Source of the DNA: Actinocorallia herbida
Lineage (GTDB): Bacteria; Actinomycetota; Actinomycetes; Streptosporangiales; Streptosporangiaceae
DNA: 64,000 nucleotides
Direction of reading: 5' to 3'
NCBI RefSeq assembly: GCF_003751225.1
Contig: NZ_RJKE01000001.1
Coordinates: 9,238,001 to 9,302,000, forward strand
A program made the translations under genes and the position numbers. A model generated the notes under the pieces. It saw only the letters and a program-made list of their open reading frames with translations, was not told the origin of the DNA and made no database searches. This document shows, one piece after another, positions 43,037-52,526 of the stretch; the first letter of the stretch is position 1, and each line of letters begins with the position of its first letter.

Positions 43037-44737
43037 TCAGGGGAGGTGGGCGCGGGTGGTCTCCACCAGGGGGTGGCGGGGGCCGAGGACGTCGATGCGG
43101 GCGGCGAGGACCGAGCGGATCTCGGCGCGGGCCTCGTCGGCCCGGCCGAGCAGGAGGATCACCAGCGCCAGCTCGAAACGGGTGGCGAGGGTGTCGGGAT
43201 GGTCGGGACCGAGGATCGCGGTGCGCTCGCCGAGCAGGTGGCGGAAGGCGGGTTCCGCCTCCTCGTAGCGTTCCTGGCCGCTCATCGCCGTGACCACGCC
43301 GTGGTACGTGGCGAGGGTGTCGGGGTGCGCGGGGCCGACCGTGAGGAGTTCGGTGTGCCAGATGTCGCGGAACGCCTCCTCGGCCTCGGTGTAGCGGCCC
43401 TGCCCGGCGAGCGCCGCGGCGTGCCCGCGCAGCACGGCGAGGGTGGCGGGCGCCTCCGGGCCGAGCGTCCGCAGATGCTCCTCGAGCAGCTCCCGGTACA
43501 GGTCCTCGGCGGCACCGTGCCTGCCCTGCCCGCCGAGCGCCGCCGCGATGCCGCGCCGCATCGCGAGCCCGTCCGGGTCGCCGGGCGGGTACGCCGCCCC
43601 GTCGAGGATCTCCCAGTACGCGGCTTCCGCGTCGATCCACAGCCCGCGCCCGGCGAGCGCCGCGGCGATCTCCCGCCGCACCGCCACCGCCGCCGTGTGC
43701 CCGTACCCGAGCGCCCCCTCCAGCACCGCCAGACAGGCCCGTCCCCTCGACTCGGCCACCCGGAACAACCCGGCCGCGTTCAACCCCCGCAGGCACCGCG
43801 GCACCGCCCGCACCACCCCCTCGTCCACCCGCCACCCGCCACCCCCGTCCCGCACCGCCCGCCGCCCACGACCGAGATCCGCACAGTCGACACCCGCACG
43901 ATCGAGTTCCACCCGCCCCGGATCCGCACGACCGAGTTCCGAACGCTCCGCATCCGCACGATCAAGCCCCCTGCGCCCCGCATCCGCACGATCAAGGCCG
44001 GTGCGCCCCGCGTCCGCTCGGTCGATGTCCGCGCGATCGAGATCCGTGCGCCCCGTGTCCGTGCGCCCCGTGTCCGTGTGGTCGGGATTCGTGCGGCTCG
44101 CGTCTGTGCGGTCGGGGTTCGTGCGGGAGTCGTCTGCGGGCGTGCCGGCATCCGGACGGTCGAGGTCGGTGCGCGCGGGGGCCGTGTGGTCGGGGCTCGG
44201 GCCGGGGCGGAGCGCGTCCGGGTGGTCTGGGTTCGTGCGCTCGGGGCTTGTACGGGCGGGGGCGGTGCGCTCGGGGCTTGTGCGGGCCGGGTCGGTGCGG
44301 TCGGGGTTCGTGGGGGAGGGGCTTGGGTCGGCGTGGTCGGGGTGGGGGAGGAGGGCGGCGAAGACGTGGGGGGAGAGGGCGCACCAGAGGGGCCAGGCGG
44401 GGGCCCGGTCGGGGTCGGCCAGGGCGTCGGCGGCGCGGATGAGGAGGGCGCGGGCGGCGGTGTGGAGGGGGTCGGGGGCGGGAGGGGCGGGGGGAAAGGG
44501 AAGGGTCAGGTGGAGCAGGGGGACTCGGGCGTCGGGCGGGGAGGGGGTGAGGAGGCCGTCGCGGTGGAGGGCGGCGAGGGCGGTCCAGAGGGACGCGCCG
44601 GTGATGTCCTCGAAGCCGGGGAAGTCGCGGAGGACCGCGGGGCGGAGGATCAGCGTGTGCGGGAGGGGGGCCGGTCCGAAGCACGCCAGGAGCGCGAGGA
44701 GCCTGCGCGTGTAGGGGGTCGCGTCCGCCGAGCCCAT
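43037..44737 (-). CDS. TPR protein with pentapeptide-repeat-like insert, NB-ARC-less paralogue
   Basis: The protein has 566 residues from ATG 44737. Residues 1-120 (YTRRLLALLACFGPAPLPHTLIL) align with the winged-helix region after the NB-ARC domain of the neighbour at 44910-47353. Residues about 310-566 hold five tetratricopeptide repeats of the same type (LLGERTAILGPDHPDTLATRFELA). Between them, residues about 142-291 are a 5-residue repeat (DLDRA, DIDRA, DAGRT and similar) absent from the neighbour. The P-loop is missing, so it cannot be an ATPase switch on its own. It may be a scaffold, or a truncated copy that gained the repeat. Confidence 0.75.
   Translation of the reverse strand: MGSADATPYTRRLLALLACFGPAPLPHTLILRPAVLRDFPGFEDITGASLWTALAALHRDGLLTPSPPDARVPLLHLTLPFPPAPPAPDPLHTAARALLIRAADALADPDRAPAWPLWCALSPHVFAALLPHPDHADPSPSPTNPDRTDPARTSPERTAPARTSPERTNPDHPDALRPGPSPDHTAPARTDLDRPDAGTPADDSRTNPDRTDASRTNPDHTDTGRTDTGRTDLDRADIDRADAGRTGLDRADAGRRGLDRADAERSELGRADPGRVELDRAGVDCADLGRGRRAVRDGGGGWRVDEGVVRAVPRCLRGLNAAGLFRVAESRGRACLAVLEGALGYGHTAAVAVRREIAAALAGRGLWIDAEAAYWEILDGAAYPPGDPDGLAMRRGIAAALGGQGRHGAAEDLYRELLEEHLRTLGPEAPATLAVLRGHAAALAGQGRYTEAEEAFRDIWHTELLTVGPAHPDTLATYHGVVTAMSGQERYEEAEPAFRHLLGERTAILGPDHPDTLATRFELALVILLLGRADEARAEIRSVLAARIDVLGPRHPLVETTRAHLP
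43865..44314. repeat. 15-bp-period coding repeat encoding pentapeptides
   Basis: About 30 units of 15 bases encode five-residue steps. The clearest run is residues 207-291 with units such as NPDRT, DTGRT, DLDRA, DIDRA, DAGRT, GLDRA and ELGRA. Their phase matches the A(D/N)LxR-type pentapeptide repeat. The upstream part (DPART, SPERT, APART) is Pro-rich and more degenerate. The neighbour paralogue has nothing comparable, so the tract arose by local expansion. Confidence 0.7.
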
Positions 44738-44909
44738 ATGTCTGCCTTCCGCCTGATCGGGTGCTCTTTGCGGAGTGAGACTTAGCTGCCTGGGTTTCGG
44801 TTCACTTTTGGCTTTTCGCCGTGGTGAAACGGGGCGCGCGGAGGAAGGGCGCAAGCCCGTGCGCGCCCGGATGAAGGACGCGCACGGGCGCCGCCGCGGC
44901 GGCGCGGGG

Positions 44910-47353
44910 TCAGGCGTTCGCCGGGCGGGGACGGGGAAGCCTGGCGAGCCAGCTCCGGGTGCTGTGCGTGTCCGGGTGGTCGGCGCCCAGCACGTCGATG
45001 CTCAGTTCGAGGACCGCCTCGAACTCGCCGATCGCGGCGTCCTCACGGCCGCCGAGCGCCATCATCCGGGCGATCTCGTGCCGGGTGTTCAGCGTGTCGG
45101 GGTGCCTCTCCCCGAGCACCTGCGCCCGGATCGGGAGGATGGTGCGGTAATCCTCCTCGGCCTCGGCGTAGCGGTCCTGCGCGGCGACGACGTTGGCGAT
45201 CTCGTGCCGGGTGCCGAGCGTGTCGGGATGGTGCTCGCCGAGCACCTGCTCTCGGACGGACAGGATGTCGCGGTACTTGTCCTCGGCCGCGGCGTACTCA
45301 CCCTGCTGGGCGAGCACGTAGGCGATGCCGTGCCGGGTCGCGAGCGTGTCGGGATGCTCGGGGCTCAGCACCACTCTGCGCGCGGCGAGCACCGCGCGCA
45401 GCTCCTCCTCGGCCTCGGCGTGCCGCTGCTGCCTGGCCATCGCGAGCGCGATGTTGTGCCGGGTGGTGAGCGCGTCGGGCCGGTCGGGTTCCCCCAGCCG
45501 GAGCTGGACGGCCAGGATGCGCCGGAACTCGCGCTCGGCCTCGGCGTCGTCGCCCTGGCTGATCATCACCCGGGCGATCTCGTGCCGGGTCGGCAGCAGG
45601 TTCGGGTGGTCGGGTCCGGCCAGGCGCAGCCAGGTGTTCAGCACCTCGTGCAGCTGGGCCTCGGCCTGCGCCCAGTGCCCCTGCTCGGCCAGGACGCAGG
45701 CGATGTCGTGCCGGGTGGCGAGGGTCAGCGCGTGGTCGCTGCCCAGCGCGTCGAGGCAGGGTTCCAGGACGTCCTGGTAGGCGGCGGCGGCCTCGGCGTA
45801 GTGCCCCTGATGGGCCAGCGCGCGGGCGATCCCGTGCCGCAGCGCGAGCGCGTCGGGATGCTCGGCCCCGACGAAGGAGGCGAGCGATTCGAGTGAGCTG
45901 CGCGCCTTCGTCTCGGCGGGGTGGCTGAGCCCTGCCGCGTTCAGGTACCGGACCGCCATGACCGCCGAGGTCGACAGGTGCGCGGGGAACGGGTGGGCGG
46001 TCCGCTGGAGCGCTCCGAAGACGTGCGGGGCGAGCGACCCCCACGCGGGCCAGGAGTCGGGCACCTCCGGCGCCTTGAGCTGCGCCGTCGTGTGGACGAG
46101 CAGGGTGGACGCCAGGTCGAACAGCCCGGGAGGCGACATCGCCTGCCCGGTGTCCCGGACGATCGGGTGCAGGCTCAGCAGCGGCACCCGGGCGGCCTCC
46201 GGGTCGGACGGCTCGGCCATCGAGATGAGCCCGAAGTCCTGGAGCCCGATGAGCGCCGCCCAGAGGGCCTCGCCCGTGATGCCGGCGAAGTGCGGGGACT
46301 GCGCGAGCACCTCGGGGAGGAGGACGAGTTCGTAGGGGATGGGCGCTTCGGCGAAGCAGGCCAGAAGGCTGAGCAGCGGACGGCCTGCGCGATGCCCCGC
46401 ACGGAGAGCAGGTCGAGCGACAGCGCCCAGGTCGCCCCGATGACGGCGCCGGCCGGGCGCGGCGTGAGGTCGTCGGTCGGGCCGACGGGAAAGGAGAGCG
46501 TCAGTACGCCGGCGTCCAAGGCGTCCCGATAGGCGTTGAACGTACGCAGCGCCGACGGGTCGGCGAAGGCGGGGCTGATCCTTCCGGTCCTGGCGAGGTA
46601 GGAGCCCGCAATGTGCAGGGCGAGGGGAAGGTTGCCGAGCCGTTCGGCGAGGACCGCCGCGCTCTCCCGGTCGCCCGAGCGGCTTCCGGCGAGGTCGATC
46701 AGCACCTGCCCGGCGTCGTCGTTGGAGAGCACGTCGACGGGGTGGAGGGTGCACCAGTCGGCCCAGGTGTCCTCGCCGCCGTCGCGGGAGGTGACCACCA
46801 CGAGGCCCTGCGGGGAGCGGATGGGACGCAGCCAGCTCGTCCCCCAGCTCAGCCGGCGTCCGCCGATCCGCAGCACGTCGGCGTCGTCGGCGTTGTCGAC
46901 GATGAGGAGCCAGCGCCGCGGGTGCGCGTCGAGGCGGTTCCACAGCAGGTCGGGGTAGTTGGCGGTGTCGAGCTGGTCGGTGGACAGGCCGAGGGACCGG
47001 GCCAGGGTGCGCAGCCCCGTGTAGAACTGCTCGTTGTCGACCGCCGACAGCCACCAGACGTCCGTGTGCGGGCTCACCCTGGCGGCGAGCTCGGCCGCGA
47101 TGCTGGTCTTGCCGCAGCCGCCCATCCCGTGCAGGACCCTGACGCGTTCCGCGCCCTTCCAGCCCGAGACGAGGTCGTTGAGCAACTCGTCGCGGCCGCG
47201 CAGGGGGTGGCCGGCCCGCAGCGGGGCGGTGATGGGGGTGAGGTCCTCGGGCTTCGGCTCGGGCGGTGTGAACGCGAAGGACGTGCTGCCGGTGATGGCC
47301 CCGATGTTCACTTGACGGCTTGCGCCGTGCGCCTCTGGCGAGAATTCGGTCAT
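44910..47353 (-). pseudogene. NB-ARC/TPR STAND protein interrupted by a one-base frameshift
   Basis: The gene starts at ATG 47353. Residues 13-28 carry an amyloid-type motif (RQVNIGAITGSTSFAF), then GMGGCGKTS (76-84) as the P-loop and LLIVDNADD as Walker B, as in NB-ARC/AP-ATPase proteins. Near 46382 the frame changes. The upstream frame runs out of register after GIAQAV, while the correct continuation RPLLSLLACFAEAPIPYE and about eight TPRs are in the next frame to 44910. Restoring one C in GGCCGTCC (minus strand) rejoins the two parts into a full-length protein of about 815 residues. It may be a true mutation, a phase-variable site or a sequencing error. Confidence 0.8.
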
Positions 47354-47673
47354 CAGAGTTGGAAGGTCGGGTTGCCTTCGAGATGGGCGATGTTGATTTG
47401 CCGTGACTCGTCCTGCGCGTTCGCGTTAATGGCCGCCACGGGAAAGTCGTTGCGGGCGGCGGGCCGCGCGGCGTCGGCGCCCGGATCCGCGACGGCGGTC
47501 TCCGCGGTCTCGTCCGTTTCCTGCGCACTCGCCGCCACCTGCGCGGACGTCCCGCGCCTGGCCAGGCCGCGGCCGACCCTGGCACGGACCACGGTCCAGC
47601 CGTCCTGAGTCGCGGCCTGAACGACGGCGGTTCCGCCCATGGCGGCCAGTGCGGCGGTCGCCTCGGTGAGCAT
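47353..47673 (-). CDS. Small Bell-like protein with C-terminal amyloid-type motif
   Basis: The protein has 106 residues from ATG 47673, with GAGGAG before it. An N-terminal small-residue-rich hydrophobic helix (TEATAALAAMGGTAVVQAA) and an amphipathic basic helix (TVVRARVGRGLARRG) are followed by a disordered Ala/Glu-rich linker. Residues 91-106 read RQINIAHLEGNPTFQL. That motif recurs at the start of the adjacent NB-ARC protein. This layout is that of bacterial Bell domains with C-terminal amyloid signalling motifs, which are proposed membrane-active cell-death effectors. It overlaps the NB-ARC start as ATGA. Confidence 0.65.
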   Translation of the reverse strand: MLTEATAALAAMGGTAVVQAATQDGWTVVRARVGRGLARRGTSAQVAASAQETDETAETAVADPGADAARPAARNDFPVAAINANAQDESRQINIAHLEGNPTFQL

Positions 47674-48142
47674 CTGGAACTCCTCTGGTGCTGATTCCCG
47701 ACATGCGTGGTTCGGACTGTTCTTTACCATCATGGGCGCCAGTTGTAACTCTCATACCAGAATGCAACGAAATTTCCAGACATTGCGAAAATTCGCCTGC
47801 TTTTCGGTCGGCGGAGGCCCTGGAAACGGAAGGCGTCGAACCCGTCCTCGGGGTATTGAAGATCCACATCCGCACAGTTCGCCGAGGGGGTGATCACCGA
47901 CTGCCCGCTTTCTGGCGGTCGGTCCAGAGGTGTCCGGAATATTTGCACCGGGCTCGGCCGCCCCCGGGCATGGCCCGCCGGACCGCGCGATCGGACCATC
48001 CGGACATGGCTCCGGGCGGTCTTCCCTACGGGTTTGATACGCCTGTCTCAGCAGATGAGAAAACCAGGGTGAGGGGTCACAGGGGGGTATCGGTAGACTC
48101 TGGGAGTCAAGCTTTGCACTCGAACCTGTAGGAGCGCCGCCT
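47674..48142. other. Divergent promoter region between the Bell-like gene and lysC
   Basis: The 469-bp stretch is A+T-richer at 47720-47800. A TAGACT box at 48094-48099 is a possible -10 for lysC, and GTAGGAG at 48129-48135 is its ribosome-binding site. I see no credible gene and no leader-peptide attenuator or lysine riboswitch. Confidence 0.5.
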
Positions 48143-49411
48143 GTGGCTCTTGTCGTGCAGAAGTACGGCGGCTCCTCCGTCGCCGACGCCGACTGCGTGA
48201 AGCGGGTCGCTCAGCGCATCGTCGCCACCAAGAAGGCCGGTAATGATGTCGTCGTCGTGGTCTCCGCGATGGGCGATACGACGGACGAGCTGATCGACCT
48301 CGCCCAGCAGGTGTCCCCCCTTCCGCCCGCGCGGGAGCTGGACATGCTGCTGACGGCCGGGGAGCGGATCTCCATGGCGGTCCTCGCCATGGCCATCGCC
48401 AACCTCGGACACGAGGCCAAATCGTTCACCGGCTCCCAGGCCGGCGTGATCACCGACGGTTCGCACGGCAAAGCCAAAATCATCGACGTCACGCCGGGCC
48501 GGCTCCAGAACGCGCTCGCCGACGGCTCGATCTGCATCGTCGCGGGGTTCCAGGGCGTCTCCCAGGACTCCAAGGACATCACCACCCTCGGCCGGGGCGG
48601 GTCGGACACCACGGCGGTCGCCCTCGCGGCGGCGCTGGACGCCGACGTGTGCGAGATCTACACCGACGTCGACGGCGTGTTCACCGCGGACCCCCGCATC
48701 GTCCGGACGGCCCGGCAGATTCCGCGCATCTCCTACGAGGAGATGCTGGAGCTCGCCGCGTCCGGTGCCAAGATCCTGCACCTGCGCTGCGTCGAGTACG
48801 CGCGGCGCTACAACATTCCGATCCACGTGCGGTCCTCGTTCAGCCAGAAGGAAGGCACTTGGGTCGTCGCGAGCACTGAGGGGACCCAGGTGGAGAACGC
48901 GATCATCTCCGGCGTCGCGCACGACCGGAGCCAGGCCAAGATCACGGTCGTCGGCGTGCCCGACAAGGTCGGCGAGGCCGCCGGGATCTTCCGGCTGCTC
49001 GCCGAGGCCGAGATCAACCTCGACATGGTCGTGCAGAACGTGTCGGCGGCCGCCACCGGCAAGACCGACATCTCCTTCACGCTGCCCGCCGCCGACGGCC
49101 AGGCCGCGCTCGCCGCGCTGAACAAGGCGCAGGAGCGGATCGGCTTCGACTCCCTGCGGTTCGACGACCGCATCGGCAAGATCTCCCTGGTCGGCGCGGG
49201 CATGCGCTCGCACCCGGGCGTGACCGCCACCTACTTCGGCGCGATCGCCGACGCGGGCGTGAACATCGAGATGATCTCCACCTCGGAGATCCGCATCTCG
49301 GTGATCGTCGCCCAGGACGACATCGACACCGCGGTCGCCGCCGCGCACCGAGCTTTCGACCTCGACGCAGACCAGGTCGAGGCCGTCGTATACGGAGGTA
49401 CCGGCCGATGA
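48143..49411 (+). CDS. lysC: Aspartate kinase (alpha subunit)
   Basis: The protein has 422 residues from GTG 48143. The N-terminal [19 protein letters not shown] and [18 protein letters not shown] are the kinase signatures. The C-terminal 170 residues contain two ACT domains that bind lysine and threonine for feedback control. It phosphorylates aspartate, the first step to lysine, threonine, methionine and diaminopimelate. It overlaps asd as ATGA. An internal start encodes a separate beta subunit. Confidence 0.97.
   Translation: MALVVQKYGGSSVADADCVKRVAQRIVATKKAGNDVVVVVSAMGDTTDELIDLAQQVSPLPPARELDMLLTAGERISMAVLAMAIANLGHEAKSFTGSQAGVITDGSHGKAKIIDVTPGRLQNALADGSICIVAGFQGVSQDSKDITTLGRGGSDTTAVALAAALDADVCEIYTDVDGVFTADPRIVRTARQIPRISYEEMLELAASGAKILHLRCVEYARRYNIPIHVRSSFSQKEGTWVVASTEGTQVENAIISGVAHDRSQAKITVVGVPDKVGEAAGIFRLLAEAEINLDMVVQNVSAAATGKTDISFTLPAADGQAALAALNKAQERIGFDSLRFDDRIGKISLVGAGMRSHPGVTATYFGAIADAGVNIEMISTSEIRISVIVAQDDIDTAVAAAHRAFDLDADQVEAVVYGGTGR
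48890..49411 (+). CDS. Aspartate kinase beta subunit (internal in-frame start)
   Basis: In-frame GTG 48890 (codon 250) is preceded by GAGGGG at 48879-48884. It begins [17 protein letters not shown], the same place where the Corynebacterium beta subunit starts. The product would be the 173-residue ACT-domain regulatory subunit of an alpha2beta2 enzyme. Confidence 0.7.
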   Translation: MENAIISGVAHDRSQAKITVVGVPDKVGEAAGIFRLLAEAEINLDMVVQNVSAAATGKTDISFTLPAADGQAALAALNKAQERIGFDSLRFDDRIGKISLVGAGMRSHPGVTATYFGAIADAGVNIEMISTSEIRISVIVAQDDIDTAVAAAHRAFDLDADQVEAVVYGGTGR

Positions 49412-50463
49412 GCCGCAAGCCCACTCTCGCCGTCGTCGGCGCGACCGGTGCCGTCGGCACCGTCATGCTCGACATCCTGTCCACCCGCGAGGACGTCTAC
49501 GGCGAGATCCGCCTGATCGCCTCGCCCCGCTCCGCGGGCAAGAAGCTCACCGTCCGCGGTGAGGAGGTCGTGGTCCAGGCCCTGGCCCCCGAGGTCTTCG
49601 ACGGCGTCGACATCGCCATGTTCGACGTCCCCGACGAGGTCTCCGCGGTCTGGGCGCCGATCGCCGCCGAGCGCGGCGCCGTCGCGGTGGACAACTCCGG
49701 CGCCTTCCGGATGGACCCGGACGTGCCGCTGGTCGTCCCCGAGGTGAACCCGGACGCCGCCAAGGCGCGGCCCAAGGGCATCATCTCCAACCCGAACTGC
49801 ACCACCCTGTCGATGATCGTCGCGCTGGGCGCGCTGCACCGGCAGTGGGGCCTTGCCGAACTCGTCGTCGCCTCCTACCAGGCGGCGTCCGGCGCGGGCC
49901 AGGAGGGCATCGACACCCTCTACTCCCAGATCGAGAAGATCGCCGGCAACCGCGAGCTGGGCCAGCGCGCGGGCGATGTGCGCGCGGTCGTCGGCACCGA
50001 GGGCCCGTTCCCGGCGCCGCTCGCGCTGAACGTCGTGCCGTGGGCGGGCTCGCTCAAGGACGGCGGCTGGTCTTCGGAGGAACTGAAGGTCCGCAACGAG
50101 TCCCGCAAGATCCTCGGCCTGCCCGGCCTGAAGGTCTCGGCGACCTGCGTGCGGGTCCCGGTCATCACCACCCACTCGCTGGCCGTCCACGCGGTCTTCG
50201 GATCAGAGGTCGACCAGCGCGAGGCCCAGGCCGTCCTGGCCGCCGCCCCGGGTGTCGTGCTCAGCGACAACCCCGAGGCGTACGAGTTCCCGACCCCGAA
50301 CGACGTCGTCGGCACCGACCCCACCTGGGTCGGCCGCGTCCGCCGCTCGCTGGACGACCCGAAGGCGCTCGACCTCTTCCTGTGCGGAGACAACCTGCGC
50401 AAGGGCGCCGCCCTGAACACCGCGCAGATCGCCGAGCTCGTCGCCACGGAGTTCACCTCCTGA
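49408..50463 (+). CDS. asd: Aspartate-semialdehyde dehydrogenase
   Basis: The protein has 351 residues (ATG 49408). [16 protein letters not shown] is the NADP-binding loop. SNPNCTT holds the catalytic cysteine, and the [13 protein letters not shown] segment and the late histidine ([14 protein letters not shown]) complete the site. It reduces aspartyl phosphate to the semialdehyde, following lysC in the same operon. The region is also covered on the opposite strand by an open frame discussed below. Confidence 0.97.
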   Translation: MSRKPTLAVVGATGAVGTVMLDILSTREDVYGEIRLIASPRSAGKKLTVRGEEVVVQALAPEVFDGVDIAMFDVPDEVSAVWAPIAAERGAVAVDNSGAFRMDPDVPLVVPEVNPDAAKARPKGIISNPNCTTLSMIVALGALHRQWGLAELVVASYQAASGAGQEGIDTLYSQIEKIAGNRELGQRAGDVRAVVGTEGPFPAPLALNVVPWAGSLKDGGWSSEELKVRNESRKILGLPGLKVSATCVRVPVITTHSLAVHAVFGSEVDQREAQAVLAAAPGVVLSDNPEAYEFPTPNDVVGTDPTWVGRVRRSLDDPKALDLFLCGDNLRKGAALNTAQIAELVATEFTS

Positions 50464-50996
50464 CGCGACGGCCGAGCGCCGAACCGTAGACGGCCCGTTC
50501 CCGGATTCCCGGGGGCGGGCCGTCGCCTTGCCGGGCCCTGGCCGACCCGTAACACCGCCTCGGACCGGGCCGCCGTACGGCCTGCGGGGGCGGTGTGGAG
50601 AAGGGTGAGGAGGCTCATCGTGGTCAGGGGCGCGGCCTGGCGGCCGATCGTCCAGGTGACGCCGCGTTCCCGCAGCGCGGGGCAGGGCGGCTCCCCGGTG
50701 AGCCAGTCGCGGACCAGGGGGGCGAACTGGTCGCGGGCGAGCAGGGCGAGGGCGGTGGCGTACTGGTCGTCGCCGACGAGCGCGCGCAGGTCCCGGCGCA
50801 GCGCGGCGAGGAAGCGCCGCTCGGGCAGCCCGAGCCGGTGGATGAGCTGCCGCGCGCTGAGCCGCCGCTCGTCCAGAGCACGGGCGGCGTGCCTGGTGTA
50901 CCGGGACGCGTTCAGCTCGGCCGCCACGAGGTCGGTGAATCGCCGGTGCACCTGGGCCTGGAGCTGGTCCACGAAGGCGTCGGCTTCTTCGGTCAT
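49920..50996 (-). CDS. Uncharacterised protein, third gene of ATPase operon (C-terminus doubtful)
   Basis: The start ATG 50996 overlaps the ATPase stop as ATGA. Residues 1-150 ([44 protein letters not shown]) look like real helical coding sequence. After about residue 178 the frame runs antisense through asd and across its terminator, with a composition unlike a protein domain. The native stop was probably lost by a frameshift or substitution near 50500-50600, or the protein really has an odd tail. I do not recognise the family. Confidence 0.5.
   Translation of the reverse strand: MTEEADAFVDQLQAQVHRRFTDLVAAELNASRYTRHAARALDERRLSARQLIHRLGLPERRFLAALRRDLRALVGDDQYATALALLARDQFAPLVRDWLTGEPPCPALRERGVTWTIGRQAAPLTTMSLLTLLHTAPAGRTAARSEAVLRVGQGPARRRPAPGNPGTGRLRFGARPSRQEVNSVATSSAICAVFRAAPLRRLSPHRKRSSAFGSSSERRTRPTQVGSVPTTSFGVGNSYASGLSLSTTPGAAARTAWASRWSTSDPKTAWTASEWVVMTGTRTQVAETFRPGRPRILRDSLRTFSSSEDQPPSLSEPAHGTTFSASGAGNGPSVPTTARTSPARWPSSRLPAIFSIWE
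50489..50524 (+). terminator. Terminator of lysC-asd
   Basis: A 9-bp stem, GACGGCCCG (50489-50497) with CGGGCCGTC (50516-50524), begins 26 bases after the asd stop codon. Confidence 0.75.
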
Positions 50997-51880
50997 GACA
51001 CACCGCCCAGATAGGAGTCGAGGAGGTCTTCCTCGCTGACCGTCGTGTGCGCGCGGGCGCGCGCCACGTCGAAGGCGCCGGCGAGGACGCTGCGGAGCTG
51101 CTTGATGGAGATCCCGGATCCTCCCCGGGACGCCATGGCCGCCATGTACGCGTCGACGAGCGGACGCGGGAACTTCGGGCTCCCCTCGTCGGGCGGCCTT
51201 TCGCGGACGAGCTTCCAGCCGTCCTCCGGGTCGAGGGTGCGCAGCTCCAGGGGGACCGTGCGCAGCCCGTACCGGGAGGTCAGGGCGTCCGCCGCGTCCG
51301 TCTCGTCGGTGCAGATCTCGGCCATGAAGACCAGCCCTGGACGGCCCAGGTACCTGTAGTGCTGGAGCTCGGAGGCCAGTTCGGAGGGAGGGAGCAGGAC
51401 GAGGACGAGTCTCCTGTCCTCCTCGTCCTGGGCCAGCAGGAGGTCGCTCAGCGCCGCGTACACCAGGTCGGGCGGCCCGGATTCCACGGTCCGGCCGAGG
51501 AACTCCGCGACGCGCAGGGCGACCCGCCGGGCGACGAACTCGACCCGCTGCTCGACGGGCAGCGCCTCGAAGGTCGGCGGCACCTGGTCGGTGAAGTCGA
51601 TGATCTCCGCCTGGAAGGCTCCCGAGGTCTCGCCCATCCGGCGCAGCCAGGACGCGCAGCGGTGCATCAGCGCGGTCTTGCCGCTCCCGGACGGCCCTTT
51701 GAAGACGCACAGCCAGCCCGTCCCGAATGGGTCGCCGGAAAGGGCGCCGGTGAACTGCTCATAAGCCTGGAAACTATGGTCTACCGCTACATAATCCCCC
51801 TCATGCGACGCACGTCGCCATGGGCACAGCGGCAGATGCCCGGCTTCGGGCGAGGTGTCGAACGGGTTCCTGCGGTTCAT
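50993..51880 (-). CDS. P-loop ATPase of an uncharacterised three-gene operon
   Basis: The protein has 295 residues from ATG 51880, chosen because it overlaps the upstream stop as ATGA; an ATG at 51901 is also in frame. GPSGSGKTA near 62-70 is Walker A, and RLVLVLLPPSELASEL may be Walker B region though no clear acidic pair is visible. HSFQAYEQFTGAL before the P-loop and the later helical region resemble KAP/AAA-type NTPases loosely. No known family is recognised. It sits between a membrane-anchored protein and a helical partner. Confidence 0.7.
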   Translation of the reverse strand: MNRRNPFDTSPEAGHLPLCPWRRASHEGDYVAVDHSFQAYEQFTGALSGDPFGTGWLCVFKGPSGSGKTALMHRCASWLRRMGETSGAFQAEIIDFTDQVPPTFEALPVEQRVEFVARRVALRVAEFLGRTVESGPPDLVYAALSDLLLAQDEEDRRLVLVLLPPSELASELQHYRYLGRPGLVFMAEICTDETDAADALTSRYGLRTVPLELRTLDPEDGWKLVRERPPDEGSPKFPRPLVDAYMAAMASRGGSGISIKQLRSVLAGAFDVARARAHTTVSEEDLLDSYLGGVS

Positions 51881-52380
51881 CCCTGAGGGGGTCGCGTCCA
51901 TACCGGCTCACTCCTCATCTCTCGGCGGGACAGCAGCGGATGCTCCATCCGGGCGGCGAGCCGCGCGGTGTGCCGTACGAACTCGTCGAGCGCGCGGTGG
52001 GTCTCGGCGTGCCTGGCCCGCCGCTCCTCCGGGCGCAGCCTTGTCCAGCCGCTGGTCAGCCCGGGCCCGAGCGGGCCCTCCTGAAGGTGTTCGAGCAGCC
52101 TGCGCGGCCAGCGCCAGCAGGGATGCCTGCTGATCACGTGCTCCAGTTGCCAGCCGAGATCCTCATGGCAGAGGCGCAGCTCGGCCGTGGAGGGGGTGGA
52201 GTGGGCGGTCAGCCGCAGGTCGAGCCACTGCTCGCCGGCGTGCCTGAAGGCGTGCGCGGCGGCCAGGAGCTGGCGCGCGCGCTCCCGGTTGCGGTCCTGG
52301 GCGCGCGGGAACTCCTTGGCGGCCAGCGTCAGCAGCGCGCCGACGATCAGCGGGAGGAGCACTTGGAGCAGGGATTGCAT
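51877..52380 (-). CDS. Membrane-anchored helical protein, first gene of ATPase operon
   Basis: The protein has 167 residues from ATG 52380 (MQSLLQVLLPLIVGALLTLAAKEF). One N-terminal membrane helix is followed by a basic, helical cytoplasmic part rich in Arg and His (RERARQLLAAAHAFRHAGEQWLDLRLTAH, then RRARHAETHRALDEFVRHTARLAARM). Function is unknown. It is coupled to the ATPase, so the three genes probably form one complex at the membrane. Confidence 0.65.
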   Translation of the reverse strand: MQSLLQVLLPLIVGALLTLAAKEFPRAQDRNRERARQLLAAAHAFRHAGEQWLDLRLTAHSTPSTAELRLCHEDLGWQLEHVISRHPCWRWPRRLLEHLQEGPLGPGLTSGWTRLRPEERRARHAETHRALDEFVRHTARLAARMEHPLLSRREMRSEPVWTRPPQG

Positions 52381-52526
52381 GGGGCACCGCCGGGGGATGC
52401 GCGGGGTCACGGCAGCGGAGTGTGTTTTTCTGTCTCTTCCCTTATCCGTGGGAAAACAATCCAGTCATGAGACGGGAGGTGGCGATCACGGTGCGGACCG
52501 TCGGCCCGAAGAGGTAGACATGGACC

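Noticed and set aside
43865-44314. CRISPR-like repeat
   Set aside because: The repeats are 15 bp with no spacers, in frame and coding for pentapeptide units. No cas gene is near.
47674-48142. Leader-peptide attenuator or lysine riboswitch before lysC
   Set aside because: No lysine-rich small frame and no L-box core could be seen.
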